This document shows positions 21,791-32,645 of a DNA stretch of 64,000 nucleotides, piece by piece. The stretch spans positions 30,744,731 through 30,808,730 of the forward strand of contig JARWIR010000010.1 in NCBI GenBank assembly GCA_029959085.1, given 5' to 3'. Origin of the DNA: Nemophila menziesii. Taxonomy: Eukaryota > Streptophyta > Magnoliopsida > Boraginales > Hydrophyllaceae. Each line of letters opens with the position of its first letter. The first letter of the stretch is position 1. The notes under the pieces are model-generated. The model made no database searches. It was not told the DNA's origin and saw only the letters and a program-made list of their open reading frames with translations. The position numbers and the translations under genes are program-made.

Positions 21791-22652
21791 ACGGTTAGTT
21801 TTTCTTGTTTTTCTTGGTTTTCTTTTTTTTCTCCGAGAGTTTTTTGTGATTAAATGAATTTTTGTTACTTGTCTACTAATGAAAATGGTTTTTTTTTTTT
21901 TAAAAAAACCAATCTTGGTTTTGCAGAATTTACATAATCTTTTGTAATCTTTCATTTATTCTTCTTACTTAGTTGAACCGTTCGGCTTAGTTGCTTATAA
22001 CCCTGTTAATAAATTGAAAAGACAACTCAATAAGGACAAATTAAGTAATACAATGAACTTAATCATTGATTACCCATCATCCAAAACACTAATTAGAGTG
22101 TTAGGTTAATCTGATTAATATTTTTTTAATAGATACATACATATGCATTTATTGAAAAAAATTGAAGGATACATTATTTAATTCTAATCATTATTGAAGG
22201 GTGGTTGACTATCTAATTGGAAAATAATTTTTTCATTCGAACATGAATTGCAATATACTCCTCGATAACAATATATAACTGAATATATGCAAATTTGTAC
22301 CGTGCAAAAGTGACAGATTTTCCTGGAAAAAGGGAAGTTGTTAGCCTTTCTACCCTGAGTTTGTTAAAAAGGGGAATGAAAAGTATGGTCCTAAGCCCCC
22401 TTGAGCGTCACCATATTTCTGTCTTTATTACCATCTGGGAATCAAAAGTTGTAAAGCGAACAACTAAAACACATAATTTGCGGCAAGGTTTCCTAAATTG
22501 CACATGGAGGAGGAGGAGAATGATAATGAACAGAAGACCTACATGCATCATTTGTTCATTAGTCAATAAGAAGCGTGTCACTCTCAACTTTGCAGGTTCA
22601 TTCTCGACATATACAGTAGTTCGTTCACACACGACTTTATATCAAAATGACT
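21791..22652. other. Intergenic, one unassigned 119-codon frame
   Basis: AT-rich. A plus-strand frame (22295-22654) encodes a basic stretch with no recognisable domain, and its ATG has no supporting context. It stops where the MuDR-like element begins. No other feature is seen. Confidence 0.35.
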
Positions 22653-22763
22653 AGTTTTTTTTATTTGTGACATTTTTTTTTTTAAATAATTACATGATAA
22701 ACCTAAAAAAAAAAAAATTGCAAAACTAACACATAGGCGCTCTCCCGAGGAGCGCCTCTCCTA
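22653..22763 (+). repeat. Left terminal inverted repeat of the MuDR-like element
   Basis: It pairs with 29843-29942. The best-conserved inner part runs from ATTGCAAAACTAACACATAG through the hairpin AGGCGCT-CTCCCGAGG-AGCGCCT. The outer AT-rich part is also similar but with small gaps. Confidence 0.85.
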
Positions 22764-22897
22764 TTTTATTAATTTATTATTTTGTCGGTCAAGGATTAGC
22801 GAATAATTAGAGGTAATTATACATAGGCGCTCCTTCGGGGAGCGCCTTTCCTTAAACGCAGGTATGGATAATGAGGCGCTCTCCCGATGAGCGCCTC
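22735..22897. repeat. Left hairpin triplet
   Basis: There are three GC-rich palindromes. Stem AGGCGCT (22735-22741) pairs with 22751-22757. AGGCGCTCC (22825-22833) pairs with 22839-22847. GAGGCGCT (22873-22880) pairs with 22890-22897. Loops are of the CTCCCGAGG or CTTCGG type. They sit upstream of the PMD gene, in its presumed promoter or leader, and stand out from very AT-rich surroundings. Confidence 0.9.
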
Positions 22898-23077
22898 TCT
22901 TTCTGCTAAATTCCCCAAACCCTCTGTCTCTCGACATTTAACCAAAGAAAAAAAAACAAAAGCTCGGCTCCCTTCCTTCGTTGCTGCCGCCGTAAACCTG
23001 CCGCCGCCAACCCTCCTCCATCCATTCATCATCCTCACATCTTCTAGGTAATTTTTATCCTATATTTATTTAATATA

Positions 23078-23079
<2 letters not shown>

Positions 23080-23127
<48 letters not shown>
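23080..23127. repeat. (AT)n microsatellite
   Basis: An uninterrupted AT dinucleotide run of nearly 50 bases between the left hairpins and the PMD coding start. Confidence 0.95.
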
Positions 23128-23130
<3 letters not shown>

Positions 23131-23229
23131 GCTTATTATTGTAGGTGTTTAATTGTTTATATATTGATTTTAGGTGTAAAATTGTGTAGAATTAGTTGTT
23201 ATTTTGGTGTTCTTGTGTATAGTTGAAAA

Positions 23230-23584
23230 AATTGCATTATAGTTGTTATTAATTTTGAAATTGCACTTTAGAGTTATGAAATTCATCAAATTGCACTATA
23301 GGTCCCTGCCTAAATAGTATTATATGATGTTATATGACAATTATTCTTATATTGCAATAGAGGCCCTTTACAAAATATTAGAAATTGCACTGTAGGTACC
23401 TTAATTCTATAAAATTGTATTATTAGTCCTTTTATATTTGAATTTTGGTATCTCTATTTTAGAAAATTGCACTATTGGTCCCTTAAACAATCTTATTGTA
23501 ACTTTTGACCCTAAAGTTTAAAATTTTCGTATATGATGTAGTAAACTGCACTATTGGTCCCTTAAACAATCTTATTGTAACAAT
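23230..23584 (+). repeat. Dispersed leader repeat AAATTGCACTATTGGTCCCTT
   Basis: A motif approximating AATTGCACTATTGGTCCCTT recurs about eight times (near 23233, 23260, 23289, 23350, 23384, 23412, 23463 and 23546), degraded to different extents. The last two copies share a longer extension, CTTAAACAATCTTATTGTAA. The array ends about 20 bases before the PMD start codon, so it is probably leader or promoter. Confidence 0.7.
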
Positions 23585-23605
23585 CTTATGTTTTAGGACG
23601 AATCA

Positions 23606-26360
23606 ATGGCCGGACTAAGCCAAATAGACTACGATGTTGCTTTTTCCTCTGAGGTCCTTGGTCGTCAAAGATGGCACCGGAGCGAAAAAATTTGGAAAGG
23701 CGATGTAAGTTAAACGTCAAATTTTTTCAATTTTTTATTTGTTTGAAATTTACAATTAAGATGACACAGGACGATTACGAAGTTGGGACTGTCCTTGCGA
23801 CTTTATGGAAGCCCGATGCGCAAATCCTGCCATTTCTCGAAGAAGCCGGTTTTGGGTGTATTCCAAAAATACCCAAAGTTGTTACTGATCGAGCCTTATG
23901 CACCGCTTTGGTAGAAAGATGGAGGCGAGAGACCCACACATTTCACTTGCCGGTCGGTGAGATGACAGTGACTTTACAGGATGTTGTCATGATTCTAAGG
24001 TTACGCATTGATGGAGAACCGGTTATATGTAATGACGATTTTATTGACCTACATACGGAGTGTATGCGACTACTTGGCAGAAGTCCTGTACCTATAGTGG
24101 ATGGAATTCCAGTGTAGCGTGGGACGAAAAATGTTTTGCCGTTGTCGTGGCTTAAGGAGAATTTTGGCGATGGTAAGTTTTCTTTGAATATTAAATATCT
24201 TTGTCATATATTTTATTACTTTTATTGTTTTTTTTGCTTTAGTACGGCCGCCTGTAAATGCCGATCCCGAGACATTGCGGCAGTTTACTAAGGGTTACAT
24301 TTTGTTTGTCATTGGCGGTTATCTCCTCCCAACTGCAAAGAAGACTGAGGTGTCTGCCCTATATCTCCGTTTTCTAGGAAATTTTAATGTTACGAGTACG
24401 TATAGTTGGGGTTCAGCTGTTCTGGCGCATTTGTATAGTGCGTTGTGTCATTGTGCCGAGACTGTAAGCACTACATATTTTTCGGGATGTGTTCCACTCC
24501 TACAGGTATTTGTTTTTTAATTATTGTTTTGGTTGCCGAGTTTTTAGGCCCTAATCATTGATATTTTGAAACAGATTTGGTGTTGGGAGCATTTACATTT
24601 GCGACCAACCGTTAGAAGGGTTGATCCGTTGTTGCTTGCGAATGCCCCCGTGTCTGCGTGGTAAGTAAAAGTATATTTTTTATTGTTATAAATCACTTGT
24701 TTTACAATTATGCAAAAATATGAATTGGTTGTAGTTGGAGCGGGCCTAAGTCTTGGAAAAGTATATCCATAAATGTTCTTCCATTCTTCCGGGATGAGTT
24801 GGATCAATTGGAACAAAGACAGGTAACTGTATTCAATATGTTCGATTTCACCAATTTAGTTTTAGATTTTAATGTAGTATTCTTGTGGTGTAGGTTAATT
24901 GGACACCATATGGTGCTAGTCGACTAGTTAATGTGGCGGGATCTTGCATGGAGGGCATAGATCTTTATTTGAGTGTGGTACCTTTGATTCACTTTGCTAA
25001 AGTTGAGTGGTACCGGCCGGATAGGGTTTTGAGACAATTTGGATATGTTCAACATATACCTCAGGCTATTAGGGAAAATGACGACGCTACACATGAGACT
25101 ACAAATAGGAGAGGAGCGGCACATGAGCCTTGGGAGGTACGTCAAGTCAACTATCTTCAATTGTGGGAAAATCGTCTTCAAAATGTCTTGGATATGAACG
25201 AGCTTGAATTACCAAACACCCCTACTACCGGCGATGGTTACTTTGAGTGGTATAATTAGGGGTGTGCATCGGGTTAGAAAACCCGCATAACCCGACCAAC
25301 CCGATTACACTAACCCGAAATAATACGGGTTAGTTTTCTATTGGGTGGGTTGCGGTTTACATTTTAGAAAAAGTATACACTTTTCGCGGGTTGCGGATTT
25401 TAAACTTGAAACCCGCAAACCCGCATACTCGATTACCATGTAGTATAAATTATTAGAGAAAATTGTATTGCTCATTTTATTCAAATAAATTTGTACGGTC
25501 ATGTGATTCTCACTTTATATCTCTTTTTTTATTCCTTCCCTTTTAAATTTTTTAAATCCCTTGGTATTTCAAATATTTTTTTTAAATGAATCTGTTTTCA
25601 TTTCAGTTATGATATTATCTCAATCTTTTGTTTAATTCATATTTTTATTTTTCTAAAATCTCATTTTATATTTTTTAAAATCAGAGATGATTTAAAATGT
25701 ATATGAGTATCATAAACTATATTTTTTGTTACAACATGCATTTGTAATATAATCCTGCCGAATAATTATGGGTCAATTTTGGCTCATTTATTAAACTAAA
25801 TCACACGCAATGCACCCGCAACCCGCTCAACCCGAAACTCAATGGTTTATATAATGGATTGGGCGGGTGCGGGTCTCATTTTTCAAAACCCGCACAACAA
25901 CGGGCGGTTTGTGGGTTGAGTAATTTTCATCCAAAACCGACCCGCGCACACCCCTAGGTATAATAGTAATACATGGGAATTAGTCGGTTGACCAAAACCG
26001 AAAAGCGAGTCCACCGAAGTCGAACAAGGATATATTCCTCGTGGTTGCGAACTTCAAAAAATGGTAAATCTAAGGCTTCATATAATTCATTTTCATTTAT
26101 TTTACTTTTACATATTTAATTTTTTTTGATAGATTGACGGTACTATTAGAGGGTGTGAGCTAGCATTTAGTGATGATGCAACAGCCGATGGTTGGAGAGA
26201 TTATATGGTGGAAATGATGGGGCATGCCGGTCAATCTCAATTGTGCGAGAACATTCAGAATACTTATATATCTAATATGTCACCAGGGTATACTCCACCA
26301 GATGATACCCAGCCTGAGACATCTAGTCGTCAACTAAGAAGAAGGAGAAGAAGAAATTGA
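23606..26360 (+). pseudogene. Plant mobile domain (PMD, MAIN-like) gene, broken
   Basis: Seven exons with GT-AG borders can be followed: 23606-23704, about 23770-24172, 24243-24505, 24575-24660, 24735-24822, 24894-26063 (with a MITE inside) and 26133-26360. Exon 1 reads SSEVLGRQRWHRSEKIWKGD. Exon 2 has the PMD hallmark of a tryptophan-arginine segment then VGEMTVTLQDVVMILRLRID. Later exons hold GGYLLPTAKK, GSAVLAHLYSALC and VEWYRPDRVLRQFGYVQHIP. The C-terminus is arginine-rich (RRRRRR). Known: PMD proteins occur as host genes (MAIN, MAIL1) and in MuDR and Ty3 elements, and the biochemical role of the transposon form is unsettled. Lesions: TAG at 24115-24117, TGA at 25989-25991 and a 700-bp hAT MITE. 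The frame otherwise holds across all introns, so decay is recent. Confidence 0.85.
25257..25956. mobile_element. hAT-type MITE inside the PMD gene
   Basis: The termini TAGGGGTGTGC and GCACACCCCTA are perfect inverted repeats. GGTATAAT (8 bp) is duplicated at 25249-25256 and 25957-25964. An 8-bp target and TAGGGGTG ends are typical of plant hAT MITEs. The first three bases give an in-frame TAG, cutting the PMD protein. Removing the MITE and one target copy restores the frame. Both subterminal regions carry many AACCCGC/GCGGGTT motifs. Confidence 0.93.
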
Positions 26361-26560
26361 ATGATTGTAATCGATATTAGGATGCGAACAGTATTAGATA
26401 GTAATCGAATTTGCACGATTTTTATTGATTTTTAGTAATATACAATGCTTTTTAATCTAAATTAGTTTTTTTAATCTAAAGTAGTTTGTTTAATCTAGTA
26501 ATCTGAATTGTTTTTAGTAATATACAATAGGCTAATTTTATTTGTCAAAAAAAAGGGTGT

Positions 26561-26669
26561 GAGAGGCGCTTCTCTAAGGAGCGCTTCTTTTTGTCGAGAG
26601 CTCCTAAGGATGAGAGGCGCTTCTCCAAGGAGAGCCTCATGGGGAGGCGCTTCTCCAAGGAGCGCCTCA
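26561..26669. repeat. Central hairpin triplet between convergent genes
   Basis: There are three palindromes of the same family at 26561-26588, 26612-26639 and 26643-26669. Their stems are AGGCGCT/AGCGCCT-like with loop TCTCCAAGG, different from the end copies (CTCCCGAGG). A decayed fourth (GAGAGCTCCTAAGGA) lies between the first two. They sit 200 bp past the PMD stop and 220 bp past the transposase stop, so both transcripts may run into them. Confidence 0.85.
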
Positions 26670-26893
26670 CCTCAAACCATCTTCCTCCTGCATCTTTAAT
26701 ATTCTTAGCCTATATTTTTATAAAACATTCCACTATGTATTCACAAACATTCCACTATATAAAATAACACACTAATTACACAGTTTGGTAAAAATTTAAA
26801 ATATCATTTAAGTTTGATATTCATTACAAATTAATTAAAATCATCCATTGTTTATGATTGTGCGTACAACTTAGATAAAATTACACCTTTGAA

Positions 26894-29321
26894 TCACGGC
26901 TTACAAGTTTTACGATTGTGCCTATATTGATGACATTTACCACATTGGTTTTTACCACGTATTTCTCTAGCATCCATCTCGTTGTGTATGCGTGATGATC
27001 TTCTCCGTCCACTCCTTGTAATAATTCTTTTTTTGCACGCCACAACTTGTACTGCGTCATATATCGGATAGTCTAGCTTATTCATTAGTGGTCTAAACTT
27101 TCCCGCATACGATAACATGTAATTTGAGAGAGTTAAATACAGTGACACATAGGGTGCACACGGTTTCTCATCATACTGTGTAACACAAATTACGTGTTCA
27201 CAAGGACAATGAAACATTTGCCATTTGCCGCACGTACATGTTTGCTCCACCAAATTTACTATAAAAGTTACTCTATTATTTTGGGACATCCTTCCACGTA
27301 TATATTGAACGTGCCATATACCATCCGCTCTATCATAAACACAACAAGCATAGTTTTTAGCTTCTGTTTCAGTAACGCTTATAAGGATTGTCACTTCTGG
27401 TGGCCATAAACTGTTAGAAGATAATTCCTTAGCTACTTTACGTGTTCTCCTATCCTCGAAATATTCAGCTGTTCTACTAAATGTTAACTCCACAACGGCC
27501 GTTACAGGCAACCCTCTTACCCCTTTTAACACGGAATTGTATATCTCCGATAAATTAGTGGTCATGTTACCATACCGATACCCTCCATCATAAGCAAGGG
27601 CCCATTTTTCTAAGGGCTTTTCTCCGATCCACTCTCTATATATACCTTTTTTCATAGCACAAAATTTTTCATAATGAAAATCAAACTCACCCTTATTAGC
27701 CTTGTATGCGATTTTTTTGAGCATTTTTTTTGCACGAGCGTCTTTGAACTTTGTGTTTAGATTACTCGCCAAGTGACGAATGCACCATCGATGGGCTCCA
27801 ATAGGCTCTGGATATATAGCTACAACTGCTGCCAAGATACCTGGATGTCGGTCAGAGAGTATACATACTTCACGTTGCATCGTAACATATCTCTTAAGAC
27901 GTTCAAGAAAAAAAGTCCAAGAACGTGTGGATTCACTATCGGTCAGGGCATAACATAACGGAAACAACTGATTGTTCCCATCATACGCAACCGCAATAAG
28001 TAACCTTCCATCATACTTACCGTATAAATGAGTCGCGTCAATACTAACAACGGGCATCACATATTGGAACCCTACTATGGAAGCCCTAAATGCCCAAAAT
28101 ACCATATTGAATGTTGCTTTGTTGTCGATTATTCTCTTGTATTCAAACTCGACAATGGTACCCGGGTTTGTGTTAACCAACGCACCAAAAAGTCTCGGTA
28201 ATGCGGTAAAAGCCCCCTCATGGGTTCCAAATAATTCTTCAAGAATTTTCTACTTAGCACACCACGCCTTCCCATACGAAATATGGTGTCCAGTTTCAGA
28301 ATGTATCAACGATTGAATCGATGCAATTTTGGTGTCTATGTCACTAAACACCATAGTGTATGCACGTCTTGACACGTAGCTGGAAGTGAGTTGACGGTGA
28401 TTTTTTATAAGAATTCCGACTAGACAAGTATGTATCCCTAACTTTCTAATCTCCCACATTTTACTACCTGAAATGAATGCCCCACGAAGGTGCCACTTAC
28501 ACCCATCTTTAGCATATGCACATTTACGTGTCACCAATGTACTTGTGGTCCGATCAGTCTTATATTCTTTACCCTTCTTAATATGCCACATCCAGATCCA
28601 TCAAAAGCTCTTCTTGCGTTGCATACAACGCATTTAACATAAGCTCCTCTTCTAACCCAAATGATTTTGGTTGACTTGTTGACCAATCGGTGGATTTTGC
28701 CATAAGATCCGTATCAATATCTCCAAAATGTCGCATACCAAAATCTCCATTTAAATTATCATCGTCCGAGCTAGTAGCACTATGATATGATCCTTTTTCT
28801 TCTTCATCGTGTAGAAAAGAATCACTATCACGATCACTATATCTCTCATTCTCACTGTCATCGTCACTGTCATCGTCACTGTCACTACCACTATCACGAA
28901 CCGTATCACGCATAGTCAAATGAGCGGTAGATGCAAAGGTTGAATTAGTCGCACGTTGTTTACCCTTTTCGCATCGATAAGCATCCGGAACTTTTGTTTT
29001 CTCTTTACCATCGACATAAACCTCAACACAATAGTAGTGCCCGTTCTTTACACCATTAATCATGGAATTAAGCATATCATCTTTTATAACTAAAACATGA
29101 TAACGTGGAGGATTCGAGGAAATAAGACAACCCCAAAGTATATTAAAACTAACCTCTCTTTTAATCCAATTACAATTTGCGCATATCTTATGTTTAAGTT
29201 CCCAAAGAGTTGTATTTTCTTTCGTCGTAAACATACCACTTTCTCCACCGATATAATCTCCCGCACCGTTACTACCATTCGAAAATCTTCCACCATAATG
29301 ATATAACCAATTAAATTCCAT
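26894..29321 (-). pseudogene. MURA-type (Mutator/MULE) transposase, broken
   Basis: The chosen start is the ATG at 29321 (the frame upstream has only TTG). The N-terminal part is a MULE ubiquitin-like segment (NWLYHYGGRF) followed by a long acidic tract (DSDDDSDDDSENE). The DDE catalytic positions are visible: D in VSIDATHLYGKYDG, D in ILSDRHPGIL and E in NLSEIYNSVLKGVRGLP. A SWIM zinc finger (CTCGKWQMFHCPCEH) and a C-terminal CCHC knuckle (CGKCHQYRHNRKTC) follow. Known role: cut-and-paste transposition at Mutator-type ends. Lesions are one single-base frameshift near 28580-28590 and a TAG at 28250-28252; everything else is open. It converges on the PMD gene in the same element. Family confidence is high; this copy is inactive. 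Confidence 0.92.
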
Positions 29322-29738
29322 GATATCCAACCTAAAATATAAAATTTACTTCAATAATTAACCATAATTTAAAAAAAAAAATTATTATTCCAAACAATTT
29401 AAGCTTCAATAACAAAATGCTCACATTTATTAGTTATACCAACATGCATTAGATATACAACAATTGATAAACAAGCAACTAATTATATCACATTTAAACA
29501 AAAAGGAAATAAAAAAAAAATTAAACTTATAGTAGAATTAAAATAACTAATAGTTGTAATAGATCAAATTATTAACTTATTAGAAGATTAAGGTGAATGT
29601 AGTGAGTTGGTTGATTATTTGGTTTGATTTTTGAGATTTTTGGAAAAAAAAGGAAAGAAAATGGTGGAATAGAGGGGTTAGGGTTTGGAGAAGAGGGGTT
29701 AGGGTTGAATTTTCGGGTAGGGGTACATATACTGATAG

Positions 29739-29865
29739 AGAGGCACTCTCCCAGGGAGCGCCTCATAACCCATGTAAATTATTAGGAGAGGCGCTCCTTC
29801 GGGAAGCGCCTCTTTAATCCATCATTAAAAAACTTAAGGGAGAGGCGCTCCTCGGGAGAGCGCCT
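29739..29865. repeat. Right hairpin triplet
   Basis: Three palindromes lie at 29739-29764, 29786-29813 and 29843-29865. They have GAGGCGCTC/GAGCGCCTC-type stems and CCTTCGGG or CTCGGG loops, the inverted counterpart of the left triplet. They lie upstream of the transposase start. Confidence 0.9.
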
Positions 29866-29942
29866 ATGTGTTAGTTTTGCAATTTTTTTTTACGTTTATA
29901 ATGCTATTATTTTTTTAAAAAGTGTCAGAAATAAAAAAAACT
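29843..29942 (-). repeat. Right terminal inverted repeat of the MuDR-like element
   Basis: This is the inverted counterpart of 22653-22763, containing CTATGTGTTAGTTTTGCAAT and the poly-A/T rich outer part that ends AAATAAAAAAAACT. Confidence 0.85.
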
Positions 29943-30092
29943 CTTAAATTATTTTATTTATATGATTTTTTATTTTTTATAACAAAAAATATGTTATTTT
30001 GTCTTAAAAAAATATCTTATAGTATAACTAATTAGAAAAATAAAATATCAAGACTTATATTATAATTTGTACACATTATAGGAACCTTTAGT

Positions 30093-30456
30093 CAGGGGCG
30101 GATCTAGCTAGGGCCCAGAGGGGGCTCAAGCCCCCCCTGAACCCGTAATTTTTTTTATATGCAAGTGTAATTTTCGCCCGAAAAAAAATTAGTCCCCTAT
30201 TGACGTTTATATTATTCAGTCTTGCACTAAAGTGTATATAAGATGTTATAGCTTAGCGGATATTTATGCTTGGTTTACAAGAGTTTGAATGGAAGTTTTG
30301 TGTTCGAAACATAGCAATTAGCTTATTTTTTTCTTAACCGCACGTAGAATATTTAATCAATTTTAGTTGAATAGACTTAAAATTGAAACGATAATCCTCA
30401 AACTTCCTATATATATTATAAGCCCCCCCTCATTTTGTCTCCTGGATCCGCCACTG
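30093..30456. mobile_element. hAT-like MITE with CAGGGGCGGATC ends
   Basis: The left end CAGGGGCGGATCTAG and right end CTGGATCCGCCACTG are inverted repeats. CCTTTAGT (8 bp) is perfectly duplicated at 30085-30092 and 30457-30464. Length is 364 bp and it is non-coding. A related longer copy lies in opposite orientation at 31840-32645. Confidence 0.85.
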
Positions 30457-30464
30457 CCTTTAGT

Positions 30465-31839
30465 GCAATTTTTCTTAATGTAAGAACCTATTTTTTGCAT
30501 GATATTAAACTTATAGTGTAAACAATGGCAGAAAAAAAATTGAGGAGCCCCTAACAAAATTCCTAGCTCCCCTAGGTGAACCAAAATAAAATTCTTCAAC
30601 TAATTAATTAATTAGTTTCACGTTAAAAAAAAAAGGAAAAAATATCGTTCAGTTGCATAACTAAACTACATCACAAAGAATGTTTGATATCCAAATCCTA
30701 CTAATAATTTTAACTTTTAGTCCCCCAAAGAAAAATTTAAGAACCGCCCTCTTAGGATGCGTGTTTAACTATATTTCGTATGACAGGGGCGTATGACAGG
30801 GGCGTTTTATAAAAGAAATTGGGAGGATAACTGTTACTCACGAACTTCATGTCTATCAAGTATTTTATCTTAGACCCTTTAAAACGATCAATGCTTAGTA
30901 TTACGTTGCTGGCTGGCGCTGCTGTATTTACATGGCATAATTGTGGCCGTTGTTGTACAGATAATTAGATACACACCCTTGACTTTACATATGTAGATGC
31001 GATGTAATTTAGTATTATGTTATAGTTGCACGACGTAATAAAACCAAGTTCCTTATCTCTTCTTTATAGATGATAAGGTTTATTTTAGATTGTGTTTATA
31101 GATTGAGGAAGTTTCAATAAATATTTGGTAGCAGAAACCTTTAGCTTAAAAAAAAAATTACGCCAATAATATTTAATGTATCATTTTTATTCAAGGCATG
31201 AGGTATCATCAAAATTAAAATATACTAGAAAAATTACATCAGTACTTTAACATGTATAAAATAATCAAGTATCTTTTACTTAGGATGTATAGTATGAAAA
31301 AATCTCGTTCGGACTCATTCGTTTATACAAACTAACAAAAAAATTTGTTTGAACGCGTTCGTTGAAAAAATAGTTTGTTTAAACTCGTTCATTAATTTGT
31401 TAACATATATAACATCTGTAAAATAATGATCTAGTTATCAATAAATATATGGGAAAATGACTCAAAAAATCAAAATAATATTATTTTCAGCCCAATAACA
31501 TCAATGACAAAATTTCTGCCCAATAACATCATTAACTAAATTTTGTCCTTGATGGGAATCGTCCTTGACGGGAATCGTTCTTGACGGGAATCGTCCTTGA
31601 TGGGAATCGTCCTTGACGGGAATCGTCCTTGATGGGAATCGTCCTTGACGGGAATCGTCCTTGACGGGTAAACATGTAATCTTATAATAGTAAGTTAATG
31701 GATGATTCTTTGGGGCAAGTATAATATTATTTTGATTTTTTGGGTCATTGACCCTAAATATATTACTAAACATATAAAAAAACAAATTATTCGTTAATAA
31801 CTCGAGCCCGACTCGTTTAAACCTCGTTCGATATGTTAA
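30465..31839. other. AT-rich intergenic with one minisatellite
   Basis: No coding region is supported. The minus-strand frame at 31501-31785 is open only because it runs through the 16-bp tandem array. Confidence 0.5.
31545..31672. repeat. 16-bp minisatellite, about eight units
   Basis: The unit GTCCTTGACGGGAATC is repeated about eight times with C/T alternation at one position (GACGGG or GATGGG). The variants alternate irregularly. It is non-coding. Confidence 0.95.
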
Positions 31840-32645
31840 CAGGGGCGAATCCAGAAGATAAAATGAGGGATGGGGGGGGGGGGGGAGGGGAGGGGGAGGG
31901 CTTGATATATATGCCGGTTCGAAGTTATTATTTCCAATTCTTTTTAAGGTAAATATAAAAAAACATAAATTATAATTACTAATGTCAAAATATAGATATG
32001 GACATACACTATTGCGATTCTCGTTCGTTCAACAAAATAAACTTATACGTTAGAATTTACCTAAAAATGATGCAAAATGACACCATTAACACTACATTTT
32101 GGAGAAAAAACACCATCACACCTATTTTACATAAAATCACTAAAATTATATTAATATTTTATAATGTTATATTCATATTCTAATTATCTAAAAGGGTTTT
32201 ATCAAGCAATGTATAAAAGCAATGCTAGTTTAAATTCAAAATAAAGACTATATTAACAAATTACAATATTTTTATAAGTCGGTGAAATTTGACAAAGTTA
32301 TGACTTAAATTTAATATATTAAATTAAAATATAAGAATAAAGTAAAGTCATAAAAAATAGTTATGAAATTTAATTTACTTAGCCAAAATATAAGATTTTT
32401 TATTTTATGTGTATTTAAGAAAAATAAATGAAGCAATTGATATGTTACAAACACACGACCTCTATTCTAAATCTTAAAATCCAAGCATAGCATCCGCTAA
32501 GCTATGTCATCTTACATGTAATTTAATGCAAGAATATATGATATATACGTTCATAGAGGGTTAATAATTTTTCTGGAAAAAATTACACTTGTATATCATA
32601 AAATTTATGGGAAAGCCCCCCCTGGGCCTCAAGTAGGTCCGCCTT
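31840..32645. mobile_element. Second GGGGCGG-type MITE, longer and older
   Basis: It starts CAGGGGCGAATCCAG and ends near AGGTCCGCC. Read on the minus strand, its right half is similar to the element at 30093-30456 (GCAAGTGTAATTTT-like, ATAGCTTAGCGGAT). A G-run of about 14 bases lies near the left end (31872-31885). A target duplication is not clear, and the frame 31998-32183 inside is not a gene. Confidence 0.6.

Larger units (their letters stand above)
22653..29942. mobile_element. MuDR-like element with PMD gene and MURA transposase
   Basis: The two ends are inverted copies of each other for about 100 bp (22653-22763 and 29843-29942). They share AGTTTTTTTTATTT, the stretch ATTGCAAAACTAACACATAG and a GC-rich hairpin. 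Between them lie two convergent genes, a plant mobile domain gene (plus strand) and a MURA-type transposase (minus strand), each starting inside one end and both ending near 26360-26890. A 9-bp target duplication could not be seen, so the outermost base is approximate. Both genes carry stops, so this copy is not autonomous now. Confidence 0.85.

Noticed and set aside
22295..22654. 119-codon plus-strand frame next to the MuDR-like element
   Set aside because: No recognisable domain or exon structure; kept only as unassigned intergenic sequence.
26508..26699. 63-codon frame with RGAS/RSAS repeats
   Set aside because: Translation of the central hairpin triplet, not a protein gene.
27194..28316. 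Plus-strand frames of 61 to 79 codons
   Set aside because: Antisense shadows of the MURA transposase.
22644..29951. 9-bp target duplication of the MuDR-like element
   Set aside because: AAAATGACT on the left and CTTAAATTA on the right do not match; shifting the ends by a few bases gave no convincing pair.
31501..31785. 94-codon minus-strand frame with VKDDS/PSRTI repeats
   Set aside because: Translation of the 16-bp minisatellite.
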